From the IMG/VR virus record IMGVR_UViG_3300022928_000136, positions 1 through 22,175 of that record: DNA of 22,175 nucleotides. One strand, 5' to 3'. A program made the position numbers and the translations under genes. Of this stretch, positions 1 through 8,292 are shown piece after piece (the first letter of the stretch is position 1; each line of letters starts with the position of its first letter). The notes beneath the pieces are model-generated. The model ran no database searches. It was given only the letters and a program-made list of their open reading frames with translations, and was not told the origin of the DNA. The stretch is from a virus.

Positions 1-3000
1 ACTATCAGTACCCTTCATTATCCTGAAGGTGTCTGTATTATTATCAATGTGAGTAGCGTGTGTAGATGAGGTAGCTTTATTTATTACTAGGTGACCTCCT
101 TCTGTAGTTGTTTTTGCTGCTAATGACAGATTAGCCTCACTAGGAACACTAGTAGTCCCGATACCTACGTTGCCGTTTGCGTCAATACGCATCCGCTCGG
201 CAGCAGCAGTGGTATCGTAGAACCTTAATGAGCTTGCTCCGTTAGAATTAAAATCTATACGTGGATTACTTCCTGTAAGCTGTACGTCATCTGTAATTAA
301 AGCTTTACCTACAACGTGCAGTTTTTGAGATGGATTCGTAGTTCCAATACCAACGTTGCCATCTCCTAAAATAGTTACTCGGTCTGGGTTAGATACTTGT
401 CCTAGTTTGATAGGATCGCTATCTGTTGCTACAATTCTAAACGCTCCTCCTTGGTAGTTGATATATCCCCTGTCGTTATTAGCACTTCTTTCTACAACAA
501 AACCTTGATTTACAGCTGTGTCGCTTTGGGTTTTAATATGAAGTACAGATACAGGACTAGTTGTCCCAATACCGACATTTCCATCCACAACAAGATCACC
601 ACCCATAGACACACTACCTCCCGCTTGAGTAGTCTCAATGTTACCACCACTAGAGATAAAGAACACGTCTTGATCTGTTGGAGTAGTCAACCTCAAGTCA
701 CCATCAGAGGCAACAGCTAACTCATTAGTAGCGTTCTCGTAAGTAATGAAGCTGTCCCCACCAGTAGTCTTTAGATGTAGGATAGCATTACCACCTGAGT
801 TGCTTAGAGTAAAGAAGTCGTTAGCAGTACCGTACTCACCGCTTTGGAAGTGGAAGTCGGTAGTTGCTGTAGACATTGCATTGTTGAAGTATGTCTCACC
901 TGTGCTATTGTTGTAAGTGATAACAGTACCTTGTCCTGTAGGAGTGTTCTCATCACGAAGTTCTAGGACTACGTTAGAAGAAGCGTTAGAAGAGCCTACA
1001 CGTAAACGTGTCTCTGCTGTTCCTACTACGTGGAGTTTGGTTGCTGGACTTTGAGTTCCAATACCCGTACTTCCTTGTATATAAGCATCGCCAGTAACAC
1101 CTTCAATGTTAAATCTTGAAGTCCCATCTTGCACAAGGTTCATAAGAGAACCAGAACCAGTGTCGTTTAGTTTTAAATAATCGTCTGGAGTAGCCCCACC
1201 CGAACCAAATGCAACGCCATATCCATTATCTACAGTAATCCATCCTCCAGCAACATCTAGTTTAGTTACTGGACTTGTAGTTCCAATGCCTACATTACCT
1301 GAAGCTCGTATGGTCATTCTTTCTTGTAAAGCAGTACCGCTCTCCGTCCAGAAAGATAGTTTGCTTAACGCACCAGTTGATTCTCTAACACCTTGTATTC
1401 TAGCGACAAATCTATCTGCTAGATCGTTAGTACTTGTTCTAAAGTCTATGTTGTAACCACCATTATCGGTTATGTTTGAACCATCAAGCTGTAATAAAGT
1501 TTTAGGAGTAGAGGTTACCGAACTGTCATCAATTGAAAGTTTATATCCAGGACTACTAGTGCCAATACCAACGTTGCCTCCGTTAAAATACGAGTTACCG
1601 CTTGTGCTTACCTGCACAACATTACTTCCTCCAGATTTTATTAAAAGCACTCCACTGTTCGTACCTGTAGTGGTTAGAGAGAATGCTTGAACACCTAATT
1701 GATAGAAGTTTGCAATAGCAGCTGCATTATCGTCTTGATTAACTACTAAGGCAGGTTGATTTGCAACAGTATCTGGATTATCTATATGGAACTTACCTGT
1801 TGGACTTGTAGTACCTATACCTACATTACCACCATTTAGATATGAATCACCATTAGCTCTAAACTGTATTTTTTTAACATTTTGATAATAAATACCTTGA
1901 TACCCTTCGTCAGAAAAATATTGTTCTGCTTCCCATAATTTATAAACTGTACTGCCAATTTTTGTTTTTATATCAATACCGTGCGTAGTATTTGTGCCAC
2001 CAACTGTTAAGGTTTTATCTGGACTCGTAGTCCCGATACCAACGTTTTGTGAGGAATCAATAAATAGTGCATCCGTAGTAGAAGTTCCTTGAGGAATTCC
2101 TGTCTTTACTTGGAAGGTTTGTACGTTAAATTCTAACTGCCTAATATTACTGTTTGTAGAACCCTGATATGTAGTGATTGTTGCGCCACCATCACTATTT
2201 GTATCTACCTTTAATCCACCTACAGAGTCTAAAACAATATCTAATTTACTAGAAGGACTCGTAGTACCAATACCAACGTTTTGAGAATTGTCTATTGTAA
2301 TAGCAGCAATACTATTTGTAGCTAACTTCAATTCTCCATTACCTGAAGAAGCGTTTATCTGATGACCTGCGTGTTCACTCGCAGTATTGTAAGAAGATAG
2401 TCTAAGCTGTCTTGTTGCTCCTGATCCAAAGTATGCGTATTCTCCTACTGTTTCTTTGTTAACATCCAAAGTAGCATTTGGTGATCCAGTACCAATGCCT
2501 ACTTTTATTGTGCCAGCACCTGTATTCTGAAAGTTAACTTCTCTATCTGCACCACTACTCCATCCTATATTTGCTGTAGTTCCATCACTTGATATTCTAA
2601 ATACACTAGATCCAGTAGTATACATCAGAATTTGAGTAGAATTACCAGATGGTCTTTCTATCCATATTCCGTCAGTAGGTGTAACTGTTCCTGTGTAATC
2701 ACCAACAAATAAGGCTCCTCCTCTTACGTCCAATTTACTACCAGGACTACTCGTCCCAATACCAACATTGCCACCGCTGTGACCAGTAATTCGCATTACC
2801 TCGGTTGCTGCTACTGATGCGCCTCCTCCAGGTGATGTTGCAAATACTAAAGCTCCAGCTGGAACCGAAGAACCCACATCGTTGATACTTTGAATATAAG
2901 TAGCAACTTTAGTCCCATTAGGATTGCTAGCATCTTTAGTGTAGAACTCTAACTTTCCAATGTTATCACCAACACTCCAGGTTTTGTCTTCGGTATTTGT

Positions 3001-6000
3001 AATTCTAATTACAGGTTGCGTAGCAGACACATCTAACTTAGCTCCAGGATTATCAGTACCTATACCAACGTTACCACCCTCAAAATATGTATCACCACCA
3101 CCGCTAACTCTGAATACTGTTCTCGCATCTGTAGAATCACGAAGAATAAAGTCATCGTTACTTCCTACATACTGAATCCAAGATTGAGCAGCTGATGTAT
3201 TCGTAAGCATAAATACAGGGCTTCCAGCTTTTGATATCTCAAGCTCTGCATCAGGACTAGTAGTCCCGATACCAACGTTGCCGTCCCCACGAACATACAT
3301 TCGTGTACTTCCGTTAGAAATTAATTCTAAAATATAAGTTGATGCACTTGCGCTTGTTCCTGCATTAATATAACCTCCATAACCACTTCCGTGTGCAAAA
3401 AATGCTGAAGTTGAATTATTTGATCTAAACTTAGTAGCCCAATCATTGGAAGCTCCTTCCACGTGTAATCTATGATCTGGACTATCAGTCCCGATACCAA
3501 CGTTGCCTAACTTGTTGATACGCATATGTTCTACTGGAGCATCGCCACCTGTCTGTGTAGCAAATCCTAATGCAGAACCACCGTTGCCGTTACTAGTATC
3601 CTTTATGGAGCGTATTTCAGTTTTAATTATCTGGTTATTGCTTCCGCTCCAGTAACGACCATTCATCTGTATGATGTTCTGTATGTCGTTTTGGTCTACT
3701 AGGGCTGCATCATAATTATTAAACTGTATGAGGGTAGCTCCACTTGTTTTATTTGAACCAACATATAGGTTACTTGTTGCACGAATTTGACCATCAACAT
3801 CAAGTTTAACTCCTGGATTGGTAATACCAATACCAACGTTACTACTAAACCAAGAATCAACAGTACCTATTACCGCCTTTTCTACATTCTTACCTCTAAA
3901 CCTAGCAATAGCTCCATCAGAGTTTCCTCTGTTAAATGTGGACTCTCCTGCGTCTACGTATAGTTTAGTTGCTGGAGCAGTTGTACCGATTCCAATGTTT
4001 CCTGATTGTTTTACAACAAATAAAGGTGACCAAGTATCATCTGTTGAATCTGCATCTTGACTACCAACGGAAATTTCAAATGCAGCATCTACATTTTCTT
4101 GCGCTGCAAGCATCCAGTTATAATGAGTCGCTCCTGTCTCAAAGAATAAGTCTGGAGATGAATTACTAATTCTAAGATTATTAGTTGTAGTGTTACCTCT
4201 GTCTGTTACAGACTGAAGCGTATCTTCAATAGTAGAAGTGTCTACTGTAATGTTACCAGAAGCGTCTGACTTTAGATACCCTGCCGTGTATTGAGGAAGC
4301 TGTATTGCTCCATCTGACTCAATTACAAGTCCTATATTTGAGGTAGTTCCGTCAACAGTAGAGAAACTCAGTCTCGTAGAGTTTGTAGTACCACTCCAAT
4401 CTTCTGAAGCCTCCATCCAAATTCTACCCCCTACAACAGAATCAGTACCATTGTGACCTGAGAACTTGATGCTACCAAGATCATTGGTGTCAAATATTGT
4501 TTGGTCATCCTTGTGCAACCATAGGTTAGCAGGAGCAGAACCGCTACCTCTAACCATTAGATTCTCAATAAGTGAATCGTGGTTAAATGAAGAGCTGTAT
4601 GTTAGGTTTGCACCAACGGTAAAGGTATTGCTTGGAGCAGTGTTGCCTATACCTACGTTACCACCATTAGTAATATAGAATCTAGATGATCCGCTTTTTT
4701 TAATGTTTACTAAATCTGCTGTTCCGTTGTTATCAAGGTTTAGCATAAAAGTTCCACCGTGATTACCTACAGCAAAGAAAGAACCATTGGTAATCATACC
4801 GTAATTATCCGCTGCTGAATAAGAACGTATGTTGCCTCTAACATCTAGCTTTTCATCTGGACTATTAGTCCCAATACCAACGTTACCACCGCTAGTAATG
4901 CGCATACGTTCAGTATTGCCCGAAGTTGAGAAAAACCTTAATGCTCCTGAAGAGACGCCATTGTCGTAGTCAATTCTACCATTGGTTTGAGCCAAGATGA
5001 TATCATCACTGATTTTCATCTTACCAACTACATCTAGTTTCTGTGCTGGGTTGTTCGTTCCTATACCAACTTTCCCACTTCTCATTGTAAGTGTTTGCGT
5101 AGCAGTACCACCTGAAATTGTTTGGAAAGTCAATGATCCGTCTTCAGATCCATCTGTTACATCTTCTGCCTTTGCAGTTAAAATAACATATCTAGTGTCC
5201 TGACTTGCATCATTGTATCCTCTAAAATCTAAAAGACCTAATTCTTCACCATCCGCAGGAACTGCGTTGTGTTTAAATTGTAACCAGCTTCTATCACTAG
5301 AGGCAGCTCCAAATAACATCTGTGCATTACCGTCACTAACGTCTAACTTAGCTCCAGGATTAGTAGTGTTAATACCAACGTTACCAGATGAATTAATCAT
5401 CATTGGATATGTAGACTGTCCTACATTGTGGAAGTAAAGTGAGTCTGTATTTGTGTAAATGTTAAACTCGCCAGTTGCGCTTGTAGTTCTCTTTAGTTTA
5501 AGCTGTGTATTAGAAGTAGATACCTCAATGTTTAAACCACCAGTCATCGTATCACCAGTAACAGCTACAAAGTCTGTTGAAGAAGAAGAGGGGATGTAAC
5601 TAGTTTCAATGACGTTTCCGCTACTATCTACAGCTAATGCATATGCAGCTGTGCCTGTGAAGGCGTTGCTTCCGTATTCGTTTAACTTTATCTGACCGTT
5701 AGTCGCTATTGCAAACTTTTCGGTTAATGTCGTACTGCCAAATGCACCAGAGGTGTATATACCAATATTACCAGATTGGTCTGTTAAATATCTTGATACA
5801 GGATAAGCTCCTTGATACATATCAATGATACCACCTCTGTTTGAACCTTCTAATCTAAACGAAGCGTAAGAATTGCTTGCGGATTCTTTTAAATGCAGCT
5901 TTTCAATTGGACTAGTAGTTCCAATACCAACGTTACCACCATCGGCTACAAGGGTTGTGTAGTTTTCCGAGTTACCGAATGCTGCTTTTCCGTTGCCTAG

Positions 6001-6819
6001 ATTACCAAAATAAGCATACCCGTTACCACCTTGAACAAAAGATACTTGATTAGAACCGCCATCTGATGTTACAAAATAACCACCTCGTACATCTAATTTT
6101 CTAGAAGGACTAGTAGTTCCAATCCCAACGTTGCCTGAAGTATCAATCCGCATACGTTCTGCTGCTCCTGCTACAAACTGTACAGTGTCGTCATTTGGTA
6201 AGTATACGGAAGCACCAAAGTCCTGATTGCCCATCGCAGCTCCAGATGCTCCTCCTTTAATGTAGAAGTACCCGTTTGTGTAATGTGTAATACCAGCTAC
6301 AGGGATACTCCCGCTCTGTCCTAATTTTATTGCTCCACTTACCTCTAACTTAACGGAAGGACTAGTAGTCCCAATACCAACGTTACCGTTAGCAAGTATA
6401 CGCATCCGTTCAATATTGTTGCTAGTAAATCCAAAGTAGTGGTTTGTTTGTGTTCCAATATAACCTCCATTACCATCAGAGTAGAAGTGGGATTTAACAC
6501 TTGCTCCATTGTTCGCAGTGTAAATAATACCACCTCCTCCAGTAGATTTACCTTGAACTTCTAATGTAGACCAAGAAGCACCGACAGCTTGAGGACTAGT
6601 AGTGCCGATACCTACGTTACCTGAAGAATCAATGGTTAGCCTGTATGCAGAACTTGTAACGTCATATATTGATAATCCATTACTGTCTACTCCCAAATTC
6701 CAAGTTCTTCCGCTTAGTACTCCAGTTCTTTTTAGGTTTATTCCAGTTCCGTCAAATGACTGGTTTCCCACAACGGTTAAAGTTGCTGTAGGATTAGTAG
6801 TACCAATACCTACGTTACC
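1..6819 (-). repeat. Array of about 26 in-frame GNVGIGTTSP repeat motifs
   Basis: On the minus strand the first Gly codon of each motif starts at 6819, 6621, 6387, 6135, 5937, 5769 (variant GNIGIYTSG), 5385, 5076, 4887, 4662, 4002, 3843, 3507, 3282, 3075, 2772, about 2506 (KVGIGTGSP), 2283, 2049, 1830, 1578, 1299, 1074, 582, 360 and 174. Nearly all positions are multiples of three, so the repeats are in register with the fibre gene. The plus strand shows the complement as near-identical 29-base blocks such as ggactagtagtcccgatacc followed by aacgttgcc. Spacing is 159-336 bases except for gaps of 660 (4002-4662), 492 (582-1074) and 384 (5385-5769). The sequence between motifs is divergent. This is a coding repeat, not a CRISPR or satellite array. 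Confidence 0.95.
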
Positions 6820-7485
6820 TGCTGAGGTGATACGAACCTTTTCAGAGTTGTCTACTTTAAACTGAATAACACTATTACTATCTGAATTATTTGCGTCAGC
6901 TCCGACAGTTAAGTTACCACTAAAAGATTCTACTCTACCACTACCTCCTACTGTGCCTAACTCTGTATATGAACTTGATAAAGCATTTGTTCTTTGAACT
7001 CTAAATGCAGCGTCATTATCAGTTGTATTACTAGCTATAGCACTTCCAACAGTAATATCATTAGCTGTAGTATTCCCTCTATCTGTAACAGAGTCTAACG
7101 TATCAGTCTCGTTAGTAAGGAAGGAGCTGGTGTCTACACTAACCACACCATTAGCATCGGTCTTTAAGAAACCACCAGTAATAGCAGGTAGCGTTAACCC
7201 ACCTCCGATAGTAAATGTACCTCCAGCTTGTGTAGTAATGATGTTCCCAGTAGATGTAATCAAGAATACATCTTGATCCGTAGGAGTAGTCAATCGTAAG
7301 TCTACATCAGACGAGATAGACAGCTCACTACCGTCATAAGTTATAAATGAATCACCGCTATTGTTTCCAATTCTTAGAATCGGTGTTGCTGTGTCTTTGA
7401 GATATAAACTTGATAATCCTGTACCCGATACACTACCGTCAATTACGATGTGTTCAAAGTCATCTAACCTAGATAGGAACTTCAT
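1..7485 (-). CDS. Giant repetitive tail fibre / adhesin, 3' end missing (runs off left edge)
   Basis: A single open frame of 2,495 codons starts at ATG 7485 and reaches the window edge with no stop. The first upstream in-frame stop is TAA at 7491-7489, which fixes the start to 7485 or later. The protein (MKFLSRLDDFEHIV...) is Ser/Thr/Gly/Asn-rich and beta-type, with no signal peptide or membrane segment visible. About 26 copies of a GNVGIGTTSP-type motif are spaced mostly 60-110 residues apart, often preceded by ERMRI and followed by KLDV. All copies share one frame. An N-terminal cassette (residues about 40-150) partly recurs at 583-765 and 4180-4320. A DTMTGGLNI fibre motif lies near 5530-5560. 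Such repeats are typical of long phage fibres and Bacteroidota adhesins, many of which end in a self-cleaving S74 chaperone domain; that end would lie outside the window. It has its own promoter after a terminator. Likely role: host-surface contact as a trimeric fibre (inference). Confidence 0.9.
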   Translation of the reverse strand, partial: MKFLSRLDDFEHIVIDGSVSGTGLSSLYLKDTATPILRIGNNSGDSFITYDGSELSISSDVDLRLTTPTDQDVFLITSTGNIITTQAGGTFTIGGGLTLPAITGGFLKTDANGVVSVDTSSFLTNETDTLDSVTDRGNTTANDITVGSAIASNTTDNDAAFRVQRTNALSSSYTELGTVGGSGRVESFSGNLTVGADANNSDSNSVIQFKVDNSEKVRITSAGNVGIGTTNPTATLTVVGNQSFDGTGINLKRTGVLSGRTWNLGVDSNGLSIYDVTSSAYRLTIDSSGNVGIGTTSPQAVGASWSTLEVQGKSTGGGGIIYTANNGASVKSHFYSDGNGGYIGTQTNHYFGFTSNNIERMRILANGNVGIGTTSPSVKLEVSGAIKLGQSGSIPVAGITHYTNGYFYIKGGASGAAMGNQDFGASVYLPNDDTVQFVAGAAERMRIDTSGNVGIGTTSPSRKLDVRGGYFVTSDGGSNQVSFVQGGNGYAYFGNLGNGKAAFGNSENYTTLVADGGNVGIGTTSPIEKLHLKESASNSYASFRLEGSNRGGIIDMYQGAYPVSRYLTDQSGNIGIYTSGAFGSTTLTEKFAIATNGQIKLNEYGSNAFTGTAAYALAVDSSGNVIETSYIPSSSSTDFVAVTGDTMTGGLNIEVSTSNTQLKLKRTTSATGEFNIYTNTDSLYFHNVGQSTYPMMINSSGNVGINTTNPGAKLDVSDGNAQMLFGAASSDRSWLQFKHNAVPADGEELGLLDFRGYNDASQDTRYVILTAKAEDVTDGSEDGSLTFQTISGGTATQTLTMRSGKVGIGTNNPAQKLDVVGKMKISDDIILAQTNGRIDYDNGVSSGALRFFSTSGNTERMRITSGGNVGIGTNSPDEKLDVRGNIRSYSAADNYGMITNGSFFAVGNHGGTFMLNLDNNGTADLVNIKKSGSSRFYITNGGNVGIGNTAPSNTFTVGANLTYSSSFNHDSLIENLMVRGSGSAPANLWLHKDDQTIFDTNDLGSIKFSGHNGTDSVVGGRIWMEASEDWSGTTNSTRLSFSTVDGTTSNIGLVIESDGAIQLPQYTAGYLKSDASGNITVDTSTIEDTLQSVTDRGNTTTNNLRISNSSPDLFFETGATHYNWMLAAQENVDAAFEISVGSQDADSTDDTWSPLFVVKQSGNIGIGTTAPATKLYVDAGESTFNRGNSDGAIARFRGKNVEKAVIGTVDSWFSSNVGIGITNPGVKLDVDGQIRATSNLYVGSNKTSGATLIQFNNYDAALVDQNDIQNIIQMNGRYWSGSNNQIIKTEIRSIKDTSNGNGGSALGFATQTGGDAPVEHMRINKLGNVGIGTDSPDHRLHVEGASNDWATKFRSNNSTSAFFAHGSGYGGYINAGTSASASTYILELISNGSTRMYVRGDGNVGIGTTSPDAELEISKAGSPVFMLTNTSAAQSWIQYVGSNDDFILRDSTDARTVFRVSGGGDTYFEGGNVGIGTDNPGAKLDVSATQPVIRITNTEDKTWSVGDNIGKLEFYTKDASNPNGTKVATYIQSINDVGSSVPAGALVFATSPGGGASVAATEVMRITGHSGGNVGIGTSSPGSKLDVRGGALFVGDYTGTVTPTDGIWIERPSGNSTQILMYTTGSSVFRISSDGTTANIGWSSGADREVNFQNTGAGTIKVGIGTGSPNATLDVNKETVGEYAYFGSGATRQLRLSSYNTASEHAGHQINASSGNGELKLATNSIAAITIDNSQNVGIGTTSPSSKLDIVLDSVGGLKVDTNSDGGATITTYQGSTNSNIRQLEFNVQTFQVKTGIPQGTSTTDALFIDSSQNVGIGTTSPDKTLTVGGTNTTHGIDIKTKIGSTVYKLWEAEQYFSDEGYQGIYYQNVKKIQFRANGDSYLNGGNVGIGTTSPTGKFHIDNPDTVANQPALVVNQDDNAAAIANFYQLGVQAFSLTTTGTNSGVLLIKSGGSNVVQVSTSGNSYFNGGNVGIGTSSPGYKLSIDDSSVTSTPKTLLQLDGSNITDNGGYNIDFRTSTNDLADRFVARIQGVRESTGALSKLSFWTESGTALQERMTIRASGNVGIGTTSPVTKLDVAGGWITVDNGYGVAFGSGGATPDDYLKLNDTGSGSLMNLVQDGTSRFNIEGVTGDAYIQGSTGIGTQSPATKLHVVGTAETRLRVGSSNASSNVVLELRDENTPTGQGTVITYNNSTGETYFNNAMSTATTDFHFQSGEYGTANDFFTLSNSGGNAILHLKTTGGDSFITYENATNELAVASDGDLRLTTPTDQDVFFISSGGNIETTQAGGSVSMGGDLVVDGNVGIGTTSPVSVLHIKTQSDTAVNQGFVVERSANNDRGYINYQGGAFRIVATDSDPIKLGQVSNPDRVTILGDGNVGIGTTNPSQKLHVVGKALITDDVQLTGSNPRIDFNSNGASSLRFYDTTAAAERMRIDANGNVGIGTTSVPSEANLSLAAKTTTEGGHLVINKATSSTHATHIDNNTDTFRIMKGTDS

Positions 7486-7503
7486 ATGTTAACGCATTTT
7501 ATG

Positions 7504-7511
7504 CAAAGATA
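7504..7511 (-). promoter_or_regulatory. Bacteroidota-type -7 promoter element (TATCTTTG) of the giant fibre gene
   Basis: The minus strand reads TATCTTTG, a full match to the Bacteroidota primary sigma factor -7 consensus TAnnTTTG. It ends 18 bases before the ATG at 7485, which would leave a short leader of roughly 10-15 bases. A TTG at 7530-7528 lies 16 bases upstream and could be the -33 element, though the spacing is slightly short. The element follows the U-tract of the terminator at 7514-7546, so transcription would restart for the fibre gene. The assignment is by motif match and context. Confidence 0.65.
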
Positions 7512-7513
7512 CC

Positions 7514-7546
7514 AAAAAAGAAAGGAGCAACTCTCGTCACTCCTCT
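7514..7546 (-). terminator. Intrinsic (rho-independent) terminator
   Basis: On the minus strand an 11-base arm AGAGGAGTGAC (7546-7536) and an arm GTTGCTCCTTT (7531-7521) pair with three G-U wobbles around a GAGA tetraloop (7535-7532), which is of the GNRA class. The U-rich run TTTCTTTTTT completes a classic terminator, its first bases belonging to the stem. It lies just after the stop of the 121-residue gene (7571) and before the giant fibre gene, so it would end the long adhesin transcript. Confidence 0.8.
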
Positions 7547-7570
7547 TGTATAGCTGTTGATGTCTAGCAG

Positions 7571-7936
7571 TTATTCTTGTGGTAAGTTACTAGTAATAAA
7601 CTCTTTAGCTTCTGTGTTTGTCATCAGCGTGTAGCTTGGTGCAGTAAGACCGCTTCCTAATGCAATCAAAGAGCTTACCTCGCTGTTCTGCCAAGACACT
7701 TCCATCTCGTAGACTACGTACTCAACCTCATCTACAGTTACTGTAATAGGCTGTCCAAACTTGGTTGTGTTACGTTCTCCGTATTGCTCCCAAGTAGGAT
7801 GATGGTTAATCGTCTCTGTGACTTCCATAGAAGCCTCGTCATAGACGTTCTCCGTCCAGTCGTATGTTGTTATCGCTGAAGGGAGTTCGTTGCTTATATC
7901 CGCTTTAGGGATGCTTATGTATACGTTGCCTCTCAT
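7571..7936 (-). CDS. Small protein of unknown function, last gene before the terminator
   Basis: A 121-residue soluble protein (MRGNVYISIPK...) with no signal peptide or membrane segment. The ATG at 7936 overlaps the TGA of the preceding gene in an ATGA arrangement, so the two are probably translationally coupled. I do not recognise a family. The mid part has alternating beta-type stretches (GQPITVTVDEVEYVVYEMEV), and the C-terminus (NTEAKEFITSNLPQE) looks helical. Its position at the end of the adhesin operon is where phages often keep fibre-assembly or attachment proteins, but that is only a positional inference. The terminator begins 25 bases after its stop codon. Confidence 0.8.
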   Translation of the reverse strand: MRGNVYISIPKADISNELPSAITTYDWTENVYDEASMEVTETINHHPTWEQYGERNTTKFGQPITVTVDEVEYVVYEMEVSWQNSEVSSLIALGSGLTAPSYTLMTNTEAKEFITSNLPQE

Positions 7937-8292
7937 TGTGGTTGATTGTTGTATTCTTGTTCGTACAAATCGTCTAGTCCGTAGAAGGTGTGTGCCTTTG
8001 TTGTAGGGTCACAGTAGATGCGGTATGCATCAAAGCCTTCTGCCTCTTCTTCATTCCATAGGATGTCTACAGAGTATTCTGTTTCAAACACAGCTTCAGT
8101 AACAATTGTATCAGGATCACCTTCAGCATAAACTGGAGGAGTAGTCATAATATGACCTATCTCTACAACAGTTGCTCCGTCAATGCGTGTAGCAGTCTCG
8201 CCATCAGGCATTTCTTCGCTAACCTCAATGGTAGCTTTTACTGTTTCCCAAGCTTCCTTGGATTCAAATTGATATTTTAGAAATCTTGCCAT
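7933..8292 (-). CDS. Small acidic protein of unknown function
   Basis: A 119-residue acidic protein (MARFLKYQFES...). The start at 8292 shares its A with the TAA of the upstream spike protein in a TAATG junction, and its own TGA overlaps the next ATG. The C-terminal half (VDILWNEEEAEGF, then AYRIYCDPTTKAHTFYGLDD) resembles small phage proteins that carry a VDILW...HTFxG-type signature and sit beside fibre genes. I know of no assigned function for those. No membrane segment, signal peptide or catalytic motif is visible. A structural or assembly role is inferred only from location. Confidence 0.8.
   Translation of the reverse strand: MARFLKYQFESKEAWETVKATIEVSEEMPDGETATRIDGATVVEIGHIMTTPPVYAEGDPDTIVTEAVFETEYSVDILWNEEEAEGFDAYRIYCDPTTKAHTFYGLDDLYEQEYNNQPQ

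Noticed and set aside
1-6819. CRISPR-like array of near-identical 29-base repeats
   Set aside because: Spacing is irregular (159-660 bases), the repeats keep one reading frame, and the spacers encode continuous protein, so this is a coding repeat.
451-6865. Many small plus-strand frames containing VPIPTLPP-like peptides
   Set aside because: They are the reverse complement reading of the GNVGIGTTSP hinge in the giant minus-strand fibre gene. The repeated peptide is a by-product of the coding repeat, and the minus frame is fully open for 2,495 codons.
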